64,000 nt of DNA from Novosphingobium sp. RL4 (GTDB taxonomy: Bacteria > Pseudomonadota > Alphaproteobacteria > Sphingomonadales > Sphingomonadaceae). Numbering within the stretch: the first letter of the stretch is position 1; every line of letters starts with the position of its first letter. Position numbers and translations under genes: made by a program. The notes beneath the pieces were generated by a model. The model saw nothing but the letters and a program-made list of their open reading frames with translations, was not told the origin of the DNA and did no database searches. The stretch covers positions 2,692,001 through 2,756,000 of the forward strand of contig NZ_CP141944.1 of NCBI RefSeq assembly GCF_035658495.1, written 5' to 3'. Positions 20,525 through 28,982 of the stretch are shown piece after piece.

Positions 20525-22477
20525 TTGCCTGACGCCAATACGATACAGAGCAAAATGCATCGTGCCGGGCAATATCCATTGCCGGTGGCGCAATACTTGC
20601 GCCTGCGCGAACGCATCCCGCCGCTATACGGGCTGTTGTCGGTCAATGCGGGCATCCTGGCCTATACACACCGCTTCGTGGCGCCCGGCGTGCTCACGCT
20701 GACAGTGCCTGCGATACTCATTGCCGCCTGCCTCGTGCGGATGTTCGTCTGGCTGCGCCCGATCGGCAGCGCCGACCTCGACACCACTCTCGCGCAGGAG
20801 CGGATGGACCGCACGACGTGGCTCTCGGTGATCTTCACGATCGCCTTTTCGATCTGGGCGCTATGCCTCGATCGCTATGGCGACGCCTACGAGCATGGCC
20901 ATGTCGCCATTTTCGTGGCGATCACGGTGCTTGGCTGCGTGTTCTGCCTGACCTTCCTGCCCACCGCAGCCATGCTGATCTGCGTGACGGCGCTGGGTAC
21001 TTTCCTGGCCTATTGCGTCGCCGTCGGCTCCGACGTGCTGACGGCGGTGGCGATCAACATCGCCCTCGTCGCAGCGGTGATCCTTAAGATCCTTCGCGAT
21101 ACCTACGATTCCTTCGTGGAACTGGAAGTCGCCCAGCGCGAACTGCGCATCGAACGACGGCAGGCGCAGGTCCTGGGCGACGAGAACGCCCGCCTCGCGC
21201 AGACCGACGCGCTGACCGGCCTGCCCAACCGCCGCTATTTCTTCGCCACGCTCGAAGCGATGCTCAAAAAGGAGCAGGACGATCAGGTGTTCTGCGTCGG
21301 CCTGATCGATCTCGACCGTTTCAAGCCGGTGAACGACACTTATGGCCACGCGCAGGGGGACCGCCTCCTGCAAGTGATCGGCAGCCGCATGATCGCGCAG
21401 AGCCCCTCCAACGTCGTGGTCGCCCGGCTCGGCGGGGACGAGTTCGGGTTCATCGTGCTGGGCGGCGCCGAGGAAGCGGAAGAGATCGCCCAGAGATTCT
21501 GCTCCGCGATCCGCATGCCGGCACGCATCGGCGAAGTCACCGTGGCGGTAGGCGGCTCGGCCGGGATCGCCGTCTATCCTGAAAGCGCCCGCGACGCCCA
21601 TTCGCTTTACGACCGCGCGGATTTTGCCCTCTACCACGCGAAAAACCACAAGCGCGGTTCCTGCGTGCGCTTCTCCAGCGAACTCGAAGTGCTGATCCGT
21701 TCCGAGCAGGCGCTCGACGCCGCACTCCAGACGGCCGATCTTTCCGCCGAACTGTCAGTCGCCTTCCAGCCCATCGTCGCCACGGAAAGCGAAGTGGCGG
21801 TCGGCTTCGAATGTCTCGCGCGCTGGACTTCGCCAAGCCTTGGCGCCGTCGCCCCAGAAATGATGATCGCCTCGGCCGAACGGATCGGGCGCGCCCGCGA
21901 CGTGACCGCCACGCTGTTCGGCCATGTGCTGAGCGCGCTCACGCAACTGCCGCATCCACTTACGGTGTCCTTCAATCTTTCCGGGCACGATCTTGCCGAT
22001 GCGGACACCATTGCAGCCCTGCTCGAACGCATCGACGACAGCGGCTGCGATCCGCGGCGCCTGCTCTTCGAAATCACCGAAACCACGCTCATCGCCGAGA
22101 TCGAGACCGCGCGCGGCGCACTGCAACGTCTGCGCTCCACCGGTGCGCGGATCGCGCTCGACGATTTCGGCACGGGCTACTCCAGCCTCTCGTCGCTGCA
22201 CCAGTTGCCGCTCGACATGGTCAAGATCGACCGCAGCTTCGCGCCCCGTCTGGACGAAGCGGTCGGTCGCCGCCTGATCGCGGCGATCCGCAATCTCGCG
22301 CGTTCGCTCTCGCTGGAATGCGTGATCGAGGGTATCGAGACTGAAGACCAGCTGCTCAGCGCGCGCGTCGCCGGCTTCGCGCTGGCGCAGGGCTTCCACA
22401 TCGCCAGGCCCATGTCGCTGCCGGACGTGCTGGACCTGATCTCGTGCCCGGCAGCCGAAGCATCGGCAGCAGGCTGA
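20525..22477 (+). CDS. membrane-bound GGDEF-EAL cyclic-di-GMP protein
   Basis: A bifunctional c-di-GMP synthase/phosphodiesterase candidate. About six hydrophobic helices fill the first 200 residues, then a short coiled coil leads into GGDEF (DALTGLPNRR, RLGGDEFGF) and EAL domains. The cyclase motif is intact, and no RxxD inhibitory site precedes it. In the EAL domain the signature reads FECLARW instead of EALLRW, but NLSGHDL, EITETTLI, DDFGTGYSSL, KIDRSF and IEGIET keep the metal and catalytic residues, so activity is plausible. I prefer the TTG start at 20525 because AGGAG lies eight bases upstream; an ATG at 20456 has no binding site and adds 23 residues. Confidence 0.9.
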   Translation: MPDANTIQSKMHRAGQYPLPVAQYLRLRERIPPLYGLLSVNAGILAYTHRFVAPGVLTLTVPAILIAACLVRMFVWLRPIGSADLDTTLAQERMDRTTWLSVIFTIAFSIWALCLDRYGDAYEHGHVAIFVAITVLGCVFCLTFLPTAAMLICVTALGTFLAYCVAVGSDVLTAVAINIALVAAVILKILRDTYDSFVELEVAQRELRIERRQAQVLGDENARLAQTDALTGLPNRRYFFATLEAMLKKEQDDQVFCVGLIDLDRFKPVNDTYGHAQGDRLLQVIGSRMIAQSPSNVVVARLGGDEFGFIVLGGAEEAEEIAQRFCSAIRMPARIGEVTVAVGGSAGIAVYPESARDAHSLYDRADFALYHAKNHKRGSCVRFSSELEVLIRSEQALDAALQTADLSAELSVAFQPIVATESEVAVGFECLARWTSPSLGAVAPEMMIASAERIGRARDVTATLFGHVLSALTQLPHPLTVSFNLSGHDLADADTIAALLERIDDSGCDPRRLLFEITETTLIAEIETARGALQRLRSTGARIALDDFGTGYSSLSSLHQLPLDMVKIDRSFAPRLDEAVGRRLIAAIRNLARSLSLECVIEGIETEDQLLSARVAGFALAQGFHIARPMSLPDVLDLISCPAAEASAAG

Positions 22478-22484
22478 TCCTGCC

Positions 22485-23249
22485 TCAGCTTTCGCGCTTC
22501 GTTCCGTAGTCGATCCGGATACGCACCCAGGTGCCGAGCTGCGACTTGCCATTGATCCGCGGCGGCAGGACCTGGAACTGCCAGGCCGCATTGAGCACCG
22601 CCCGCCCAAAGCCCGAACCGCGCGGCGATTCGCCCAGGATCTGGCAATTGTCGACCTTGTAGTGCTCCATGGTCTGGCAGGCGATCATGCCCCAGCCGCT
22701 GTCCGGCCGGGTTGCCGGAAGATAACCGCCAAGCTGCGCATCGGTGGGTGGACGGAACCAGTCCGCATTGTAGAGCACCGCGCCGCCCGGCCCTTCGCCG
22801 GGGCCATACGTCCCGCCGGCCCCGCCCGCCGCCGGCGCGCCGGAGGCCGACGAAGGCCCCTTCATCTTCCCGATATCGGCAGCGGCGAAATCCTGGGTGG
22901 AAAGCTTGAGAAACGTGAAGGCGGGCTTTTTCTCGACCGGCTTTTCGACCGGCGGCGTCGGCACGGTTTCCTGCACCACGGCGGCGTGCTGCTTCTGCTC
23001 GACCTTCTTTTCCTCACGCTGCTTGGGCTTTTCCGGCTGGTCGCCGCCCTTGTCGCGATCGTGATCGATGACATCGAACGTGGTGAGCGCCGCGCTCTTC
23101 TTCTCCAGCGCGGGGACCAGCCCGGTCTGGTAGATCGCCAGCAGCAACGCAGCCAGAATCAGCCCCGCTGAGAGGACCGAGGAGACGAAGCGTTGGCGCG
23201 GCGACCCGGGCTGATAGCCTGCGGGCGCCAGCTCGGATTCGGAGGACAT
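22485..23249 (-). CDS. TonB-like energy transducer protein
   Basis: A 254-residue inner-membrane protein with one helix (about 22-45), a Lys/Glu/Pro-rich periplasmic linker (KPKQREEKKVEQKQ, PPVEKPVEKKP), a Gly-rich stretch and a C-terminal domain ending in VLPPRINGKSQLGTWVRIRIDYG. The layout is that of TonB, which transmits proton-motive force to outer-membrane receptors. The domain is divergent from E. coli TonB, so TonB-family is safer than tonB itself. Two cysteines (IACQ, DNCQ) in the C-terminal domain could form a disulfide. No ExbB/ExbD gene is adjacent. An in-frame GTG at 23282 is an alternative start. Confidence 0.75.
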   Translation of the reverse strand: MSSESELAPAGYQPGSPRQRFVSSVLSAGLILAALLLAIYQTGLVPALEKKSAALTTFDVIDHDRDKGGDQPEKPKQREEKKVEQKQHAAVVQETVPTPPVEKPVEKKPAFTFLKLSTQDFAAADIGKMKGPSSASGAPAAGGAGGTYGPGEGPGGAVLYNADWFRPPTDAQLGGYLPATRPDSGWGMIACQTMEHYKVDNCQILGESPRGSGFGRAVLNAAWQFQVLPPRINGKSQLGTWVRIRIDYGTKRES

Positions 23250-23352
23250 GGCGCGGCTTGAATAGGGCGCTTCCCACGTCACCGCAATTGCAGCCTTGTT
23301 GCGATTTCATTGCAGGTGAAAGTGTTGCCGGAAAAGCCCAGTGCCCGCTCCC

Positions 23353-24426
23353 TCAGCCATCCAGCCCCAGGAACCGAAACGGCGCATGGTCCACGAATTG
23401 GCCGTTCGCCTCGCCGGAAAACGTGTGATCCTGGTTCGGTCCCAAATCCAACATCTTCACTTTGCCGGTCTCCCTGGAAAAATCGATCTTGCGCACGTCG
23501 ATCCAGAAGGTGTTCGGCGTCAGCGCGGATTCGAAGAAATAGAGCCCGCGCTTGTGATCGAACACCGTGCGCCAGCGGGTGGAAGAGATGTTCGGCTGAT
23601 CCGGCGTGTTGATCCCATAGGGAACCGAGGCATTGCGGATCACGCTGAATACGGCGGCCAGTGCCTTGTTCGGGTCAGGCTCCTTCGGGATCGCGTTGAT
23701 GTAGAAGGAAGCCCGCGCGAAGCGGTCGGCAGCCCGGTTGGTGCCCGGCAGCATGGTCGTGCCGCCGATCCCCTTCCAGTAGCTGTTGAGCGCCAGTTGC
23801 TCGTCGAACGTCGGCGAGTTGGTCATCACCTGGTATTCGCGGCCGTGGTGGATCACCAGCTTGCCGCCGATATATTCAAAGATGGCGCTGTCCCCGCCGG
23901 CATCGGACAGGGAAAGGTGAACGGTGGTAAGCCGGTTCTCTCCCGGCACATTGTCCGTCACGACGATGAACGGCTCCTTTTCCAGCGCGGCCACCGCCTC
24001 CGCAACCGTCGCGAAATTGTCGAGGGCATATTGCGCCCATGCCGCGATCGTCAGCCCCGGCTTTCCTTTGCCGTCGAAGTGCGGATATTCCGATTCGACC
24101 AGCCAGAGCATGTTGGCGTTGAGCCCCTTCTCGTTCACCCCGTCGGTGCTGGACACGTCATAGCCGCTGACGATCACGCTGCCGTACTTCGAGGTCCACT
24201 TGATGGAATTCGGCCCCGCTTCGCCGCTGCGCGCGATTCCGCGCGGCAATATCCAGAGATTGCTGACGATATCGCTCTTCCAGTCCATCGAGCGCGCGGT
24301 GATGATATTCCCTGCGGGCCCCAGATAGACGGCCCGCGTGCAGGCTTCTGCCGGAACACCTGCGCCGAGCGCGGCCGTCAGCGCCAGCGTAGCCAGCGCA
24401 CCGCCGATTCTGGTCATTACCCGCAT
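23353..24426 (-). CDS. secreted Ntn-type linear amide C-N hydrolase (choloylglycine hydrolase/penicillin V acylase family)
   Basis: The 357-residue precursor has a signal peptide ending in AEA directly before Cys, so cleavage would expose the N-terminal nucleophile CTRAVYLG that this Ntn family needs. Family motifs include ITARSMDW, DGVNEKGLNANMLWL, and MTNSPTFDEQL with the conserved Asn. Members cleave bile-salt amides, penicillin V or, in several Gram-negatives, acyl-homoserine lactones; the substrate here cannot be read from sequence. GGAGAAGACC precedes the ATG. A beta-barrel protein gene ends 31 bases upstream on the same strand, forming an operon. Confidence 0.88.
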   Translation of the reverse strand: MRVMTRIGGALATLALTAALGAGVPAEACTRAVYLGPAGNIITARSMDWKSDIVSNLWILPRGIARSGEAGPNSIKWTSKYGSVIVSGYDVSSTDGVNEKGLNANMLWLVESEYPHFDGKGKPGLTIAAWAQYALDNFATVAEAVAALEKEPFIVVTDNVPGENRLTTVHLSLSDAGGDSAIFEYIGGKLVIHHGREYQVMTNSPTFDEQLALNSYWKGIGGTTMLPGTNRAADRFARASFYINAIPKEPDPNKALAAVFSVIRNASVPYGINTPDQPNISSTRWRTVFDHKRGLYFFESALTPNTFWIDVRKIDFSRETGKVKMLDLGPNQDHTFSGEANGQFVDHAPFRFLGLDG

Positions 24427-24457
24427 GGTCTTCTCCACTTGCTGGAAACGGCCCGGA

Positions 24458-25426
24458 TCAGAACAGCACGGACATGCCCAGCAGGGGCCCGCGCTGCTGC
24501 ATGTCCCAAATGAACCGGCCGCGATTGGTGAAGTCGGACTGGTCGTATTTCTCGTAGAGGAAGCGATAGCCGCCGCGCAGGATCGTTCGCCGGCCCATGA
24601 GCCGGGTGCGATAGCCCAGCATGGCAACCGCATTGACGCTGAGATCGGAACCGGCGCCGAAGCCGCCCAGATCGGCCTGCGTGAACAGGTTCCAGTGACG
24701 GGACAGGTCCGCGTTCACACGCAGTCCCGCGAAAGGATCGACCCATCCCGCGCTTCCGGTTGTCTGCACGGCCAGCGGCGCGATGCCCGCCCTCGCCCGC
24801 AAGTGGGTCCAGCGCAGGCCCGCAGTCGGCTCTATCGAGATATCGCGCCCGGCACCGAAGGCGCTCTTGCCGGGAAGCGGTATCTGCCACGCCTTGTAGT
24901 AGAAGCCGCCCGCCAGTCGTCTGGTGCGAATGTCGAGATCGACCGGCAGCGATCGCACCGCCTCGGCTTGCGAGGTCTTCACGCGCTGCGCGTCGAGATA
25001 GCCTCCCCACCGGTCGTTCACCGCCTCGATCGTGCCCATGGCCGCCAGATCGACGTGCTTGAAGATATCCCTGAACGGAAGATGCAGATTATGCTGGAGC
25101 CCGGCGAGGCCAAGATCGCCGCCCAGCGAGGCGCCCCATGCGTAAGGACTGACGATCAGGGTCCAGCCCGCCCCCGGACTACCGGCGGGCGGAACGCCCG
25201 GATCGACCCGCCCCGGATCGGCCGGCAGCGGATGCGCAGAAATCGGCTCTCCCGGTTCCTGATCGTTCGGAAGTCGCTCCTGATCCGGTGCGCCCTTCGG
25301 CAAGCTCCCGACATCGAAGGCGAATTCCCTTACCTGCCCTCCGGCCGCAGGCACGATCAACAGGCTGCCGATCACAATGACCTGCACCTCCATCACGCGC
25401 GATAATGATCGACACAGCCGAACCAT
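24458..25426 (-). CDS. predicted outer-membrane beta-barrel protein
   Basis: I do not recognise a named family with certainty. The 322-residue protein has an N-terminal signal (MVRLCRSLSRVMEVQVIVIGSL), a Pro-rich segment to about residue 85, then alternating strands (TLIVSPYAWGASLGGDLGL, ISIEPTAGLRWTHLRAR, LRGGYRFLYEKYD) and the terminal aromatic LLGMSVLF. That pattern fits an outer-membrane barrel. AGGGGG lies six bases before the ATG. It is the first gene of an operon with the amide hydrolase, suggesting that both act on the same compound in the envelope (inference). Confidence 0.72.
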   Translation of the reverse strand: MVRLCRSLSRVMEVQVIVIGSLLIVPAAGGQVREFAFDVGSLPKGAPDQERLPNDQEPGEPISAHPLPADPGRVDPGVPPAGSPGAGWTLIVSPYAWGASLGGDLGLAGLQHNLHLPFRDIFKHVDLAAMGTIEAVNDRWGGYLDAQRVKTSQAEAVRSLPVDLDIRTRRLAGGFYYKAWQIPLPGKSAFGAGRDISIEPTAGLRWTHLRARAGIAPLAVQTTGSAGWVDPFAGLRVNADLSRHWNLFTQADLGGFGAGSDLSVNAVAMLGYRTRLMGRRTILRGGYRFLYEKYDQSDFTNRGRFIWDMQQRGPLLGMSVLF

Positions 25427-25613
25427 TCACGACCCCCTGGAGCAGGAATTCGTAATGCATCAGGCTATAGGTAGATTTTCGTAGTATCAACCAAATAGAG
25501 CGGAGCGAAAATCCTCGCAGCCCGGGGATTTTCATGACGTACATGACCATAAGGCGGCCGGATATCGATGCTGCACTATCGTTATCGGATCGGAAACCTT
25601 GTCGGCGCAAACG

Positions 25614-25640
25614 AAAACGCCGGACAGAACCTGCCCGGCG
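25614..25640 (-). terminator. terminator of the polyprenyl diphosphate synthase gene
   Basis: On the minus strand CGCCGGgCAG pairs with CTGtCCGGCG around a three-base loop and is followed by TTTTCGTTT. It lies 29 bases after the stop. The rest of the 25427-25668 gap holds the likely promoter of the barrel-protein operon; no ORF is convincing there. Confidence 0.8.
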
Positions 25641-25668
25641 CTTTCCCGATAGCTCTGGCGATAGCGAC

Positions 25669-26685
25669 CTAGTAGCGACGCGCCACTGCGAACTCGACCG
25701 CTTCGCACATCGCATCGCGAGCCGCGCCGGCAGGGAAGATCGACAGTGCATCGATCGCGCGCTGCGCATAGAGGCGTGCCCGCTCGCGCGTGGCTTCGAC
25801 GCAGGCATGGCGGTTGATGAGTTCGACGGCGTAAGCCAGGTCTTCGTCCTCGGTGCGGAAGCCGGCGATGGCATCCTCCCAGAACTTGCGCTCCTCGGCA
25901 CTGCCGCGCGCATAGGCCAGGATGACCGGAAGCGTCATCTTGCCTTCGCGGAAATCGTCACCCTTGTCCTTGCCGGATTCGGTGCTTTCCGAATCGTAGT
26001 CGATCGCATCGTCGACCAGCTGGAAGGCGATCCCGAGATTGCGGCCGTAGGAATCGAGTGCCTGCTCCTCCGCCTCGCTCTTTTCGGCCACGATAGCCGG
26101 AATGCGCGTGGCGGCCGCGAACAGGGCTGCGGTCTTGGAGCCGATGATCTGGAGGTAGTGTTCCTCGCTCGTCTCGATCCGGCGCTGGGCGGTCAACTGG
26201 TCGACCTCACCCTCGGCGATGATCGAGCTGGCCTTGGAGAAGATCTTGAGGACCTTGAGGCTGCCGTCCTCGACCATCAGCTCGAAAGCGCGGGTGAACA
26301 GGAAGTCACCCACCAGCACCGTCGCCGGGTTGCCGAACACGATATTGGCGGCGGCCTTGCCCCGGCGCATGTCGGAACCGTCAACGACGTCGTCATGCAG
26401 CAGCGTGGCGGTGTGGAGGAATTCCACGGCGGCGGCCAGCTTGTGATGGCGCGCGCCCTGGTAGCCGCACAGTTCCGCGGCGGCGACCATCAGCATCGGG
26501 CGCATTCGCTTGCCACCACCCGAGATCAGATGCCCGGCTAGCGCCGGGATGAGCGGAATTTCGCTCTGCATCCGGTCAAGAATGACGGCGTTGACGCTGT
26601 TCATGCCGGGGGCGGTAAGCGCCAGCATGGGAGCGAGGGTGGGCTGCGACCCGCGTGCGCGCAGGGGAATGACATCGGCACTCAT
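25669..26685 (-). CDS. ispB: trans-polyprenyl (octaprenyl/decaprenyl) diphosphate synthase
   Basis: The enzyme elongates farnesyl diphosphate to the ubiquinone side chain. The 338 residues from 26685 open with MSADVIPLRARG. The two Asp-rich motifs are LLHDDVVDGSDMRRG (first, about residue 105) and QLVDDAIDYD (second), with GGGKRMRPML upstream and GDDFREGKMTLPVILA downstream, typical of long-chain synthases. Chain length cannot be read directly; sphingomonads usually make ubiquinone-10. It is divergent from the chorismate mutase gene. Confidence 0.93.
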   Translation of the reverse strand: MSADVIPLRARGSQPTLAPMLALTAPGMNSVNAVILDRMQSEIPLIPALAGHLISGGGKRMRPMLMVAAAELCGYQGARHHKLAAAVEFLHTATLLHDDVVDGSDMRRGKAAANIVFGNPATVLVGDFLFTRAFELMVEDGSLKVLKIFSKASSIIAEGEVDQLTAQRRIETSEEHYLQIIGSKTAALFAAATRIPAIVAEKSEAEEQALDSYGRNLGIAFQLVDDAIDYDSESTESGKDKGDDFREGKMTLPVILAYARGSAEERKFWEDAIAGFRTEDEDLAYAVELINRHACVEATRERARLYAQRAIDALSIFPAGAARDAMCEAVEFAVARRY

Positions 26686-26793
26686 CGACCCGCGCATTGC
26701 GCGTTCGGCGTCCGTAACGCAAGAGCGAATGCCATGGAATGGTGGAACGGGCCGACTGGAAGAGGCCGCCAAGCCGTGCTAGCGGACCTGCCG

Positions 26794-27096
26794 ATGACTC
26801 AGGACACTCCCGCAGCCGACCCCGTTCTCGCCAGCTTCCGGTCGAGTATCGACAATATCGATGCCGCCCTGATCCACATGCTGGCCGAACGATTTCGGAT
26901 CACGCAGGCCGTTGGCGCCTACAAGGCGCAGAACGACCTGCCCGCCTCCGACCCCGGCCGCGAGGAGCGCCAGATCGCGCGCCTGCGCAACCTGGCGGAA
27001 GAGGCCAATCTCGACCCCGATTTCGGCGAGAAATTCATCCGCTTCATCATCGACGAAGTGATCCGCCACCACGAACGCGCCAAGAACGAAGCCTGA
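26794..27096 (+). CDS. chorismate mutase (AroQ type)
   Basis: This converts chorismate to prephenate for Phe/Tyr synthesis. It is a stand-alone 100-residue all-helical AroQ protein. Conserved residues are visible in SSIDNIDAALIHMLAERFRITQAVGAYKA (Arg and Lys of the active site), PGREERQIARL and the C-terminal FIRFIIDEVIRHHE. The start at 26794 (MTQDTP) is preferred; a longer frame to 26734 would run into the promoter of the divergent gene. Confidence 0.92.
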   Translation: MTQDTPAADPVLASFRSSIDNIDAALIHMLAERFRITQAVGAYKAQNDLPASDPGREERQIARLRNLAEEANLDPDFGEKFIRFIIDEVIRHHERAKNEA

Positions 27097-27145
27097 TTCG
27101 AGGCCGGAACCGGCATTTCGTAAAATCGAAGCCGCAAAGTTGCCG

Positions 27146-27169
27146 CTTTCCCGGCTCCGGCCGGGAAAG
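27146..27169 (+). terminator. hairpin after chorismate mutase
   Basis: CTTTCCCGGC and GCCGGGAAAG form a ten-pair stem with a small loop 50 bases after the stop. No T-tract follows, so termination is uncertain. Confidence 0.4.
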
Positions 27170-27197
27170 GGCCGCGCCGCGTCCCGCAGCGCCTGAA

Positions 27198-27232
27198 GCA
27201 GCCGCCCCGGGCCGATCCCGGGACGAGGCTGC
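27198..27232 (-). terminator. double hairpin after the small acidic protein gene
   Basis: Outer arms GCAGCC / GGCTGC enclose an inner CCCGGG / CCCGGG pair. It begins eight bases beyond the stop of the minus-strand gene at 27240 and lacks a clear T-tract. Confidence 0.4.
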
Positions 27233-27239
27233 CTGAAGC

Positions 27240-27443
27240 TTATTCCTCGACCAGATCCTGAAGCTTCGACATCAGCGTCTGGATGCGCGTGGCGGCTTCG
27301 GTGAAGGTCGTCACGTCTTCCCGGTTGTTGTTGCCGCGCGCTTCCTTGGCGGCTTCCACATAGCCTTCGAGATCGACTTCCAGGGCATCGACGATGATTT
27401 CGATCTCGTCCGACGACAGCGAAAGATTGATGGAATCGGTCAT
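27240..27443 (-). CDS. small acidic helical protein of unknown function
   Basis: A 67-residue protein, not assigned to a family I can name. It is strongly acidic and predicted helical: SLSSDEIEIIVDALEVDLEGYVEAAKEARG, then FTEAATRIQTLMSKLQDLVEE with heptad-like hydrophobics. AAGGAC lies about nine bases before the ATG at 27443. It follows the sensor kinase gene by 113 bases on the same strand, so it may belong to the same transcript. The compact conserved-looking sequence and the binding site make it a real gene. Confidence 0.75.
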   Translation of the reverse strand: MTDSINLSLSSDEIEIIVDALEVDLEGYVEAAKEARGNNNREDVTTFTEAATRIQTLMSKLQDLVEE

Positions 27444-27556
27444 GAGGGTGTCCTTGATCTGGTAAACCGCGCCAATGGGGACGAATGACGGGAGCCGCAA
27501 CCGCCTCTGCGCCGGTTCCCCCAAAAATCCCGCCGGAAGCCGATCGGTCTTGAAAA

Positions 27557-28957
27557 CTAGGCGAGAACGCGAGGCAGCTTGAGCTTGACCAGCAAGCCGC
27601 CCAGATCCTCGCTCTCGTCCAGTTCGACCGTGCCGCCATAGATTTCCACGACATCGCGCACGATGGCAAGGCCAAGGCCGGTGCCGGGCTTTCCGGTGTC
27701 GAGGCGGGCGCCGCGATCGAAGATGCGGATGCGTTCCGCTTCGGGAATGCCCATTCCGTCATCCTCGATCCAGACCTCGCAAAGCGGGGCGGCGCGATCG
27801 GGATCGACGGTCACGAAGACGCTGCCGCCGCCGTATTTCGCGGCGTTCTCTATGAGATTGCCCAGAATTTCCTCGAGATCCTGCTTCTCCAGGGCCACCA
27901 CGGCCTCGTGATTGCCGTCGAGATCGAGGCGGGCCTGGTCGTAGAGCCGCTCCACCGCGCGCAGCACCGCCTCAAGGCTGGGCCAGACTTCGGCGCGGGA
28001 CTGCCCCACGGCGCGGCGGCCCACGGCCCTTGCCCGCGCGAGGTGATGATCGACCTGCCGGCGCATCACCGCGGCCTCGCGAATCACCGTGTCCGACAGG
28101 TCCGGCGCCTTGGCCGTCGCCGCGTTCATCACCACCGTCAGCGGGGTCTTGAGCGCATGGGCGAGATTGCCCGCATGCATGCGCGCTTCCTCTGCCTGCC
28201 GCTCGGTATGGGCGAGCAGCGCGTTGAGTTCCTCCACCAGCGGCTCCACTTCCTGTGGCAGCGGCTGGGTGACGCGGCTGGCGCCGGTGGTGCGCAGTTT
28301 CTGGATGGCGCGGCGGACGTGGCGCAGCGGGAACAGGCCGTACCATGTCTGCATCCCCGCCATCAGCAGCAACCCGAAGCCGAGTGCCACGAAGCTGTAG
28401 ACGAGAATGCCGCGCACCATCTTGATCTGGTCATTAAGGTCCACGCGGCTCGCCGCCACCGTGAACATCCACTTCGTATCGCTGCCGGGCAGGATGATCG
28501 AGCGTTCCATCACGCGCAGCGGTTCGCCTGCGAACTGGGTGCTGTCATAGACGTGCGGCTGGGCGTCGAAATGGTCCTCGGGCACGTTGAGGCTGCGGTC
28601 CCACAGCGAGCGCGAGGGGAAATCCTCATGCCCCTTGGCGCGAATCTGCCAGTAAAGACCCGACCCCGGCTCCAGGAAACGCTGGTCCCCGAGCGGGCGG
28701 ATGAAGAAGACCTCCCCGTCCGGCCCGATTTCCGCCGAGCCGATCATGCCGGTGAGCATGTAGCCGAGCTGTTCGTCGAAGTTGCGGGTGATGAGACCGG
28801 TCAGCGTGCGGTCGAGCGCGAGCCCGCCGACCAGCAGCAGGATGAAGATCCATCCAGCCGCGATCAGCATCATGCGCCGCGCGAGAGAGCCCGTGTTGGC
28901 CGCCTTCACGTGCGGCCCGGCCTGGGCTTCTCCTGTCTGATTCTGCCCGTCTTGCAT
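27557..28957 (-). CDS. membrane sensor histidine kinase (PhoQ-like arrangement)
   Basis: A 466-residue kinase that would phosphorylate the regulator encoded directly upstream. Two transmembrane helices (about 30-50 and 182-202) flank a periplasmic domain of some 130 residues. HAMP-like sequence follows, then the H-box NLAHALKTPLTVV, N-box GNLIENAAKYG, G1 DDGMGIPEAER and G2 GKPGTGLGLAIV. The start at 28957 lies 25 bases after the regulator stop. AHALKTPL in the H-box is the form seen in PhoQ-type kinases. The sensed signal is unknown. Confidence 0.9.
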   Translation of the reverse strand: MQDGQNQTGEAQAGPHVKAANTGSLARRMMLIAAGWIFILLLVGGLALDRTLTGLITRNFDEQLGYMLTGMIGSAEIGPDGEVFFIRPLGDQRFLEPGSGLYWQIRAKGHEDFPSRSLWDRSLNVPEDHFDAQPHVYDSTQFAGEPLRVMERSIILPGSDTKWMFTVAASRVDLNDQIKMVRGILVYSFVALGFGLLLMAGMQTWYGLFPLRHVRRAIQKLRTTGASRVTQPLPQEVEPLVEELNALLAHTERQAEEARMHAGNLAHALKTPLTVVMNAATAKAPDLSDTVIREAAVMRRQVDHHLARARAVGRRAVGQSRAEVWPSLEAVLRAVERLYDQARLDLDGNHEAVVALEKQDLEEILGNLIENAAKYGGGSVFVTVDPDRAAPLCEVWIEDDGMGIPEAERIRIFDRGARLDTGKPGTGLGLAIVRDVVEIYGGTVELDESEDLGGLLVKLKLPRVLA

Positions 28958-28982
28958 ATGCTCGGTCGCCGTGGCGGACGAT

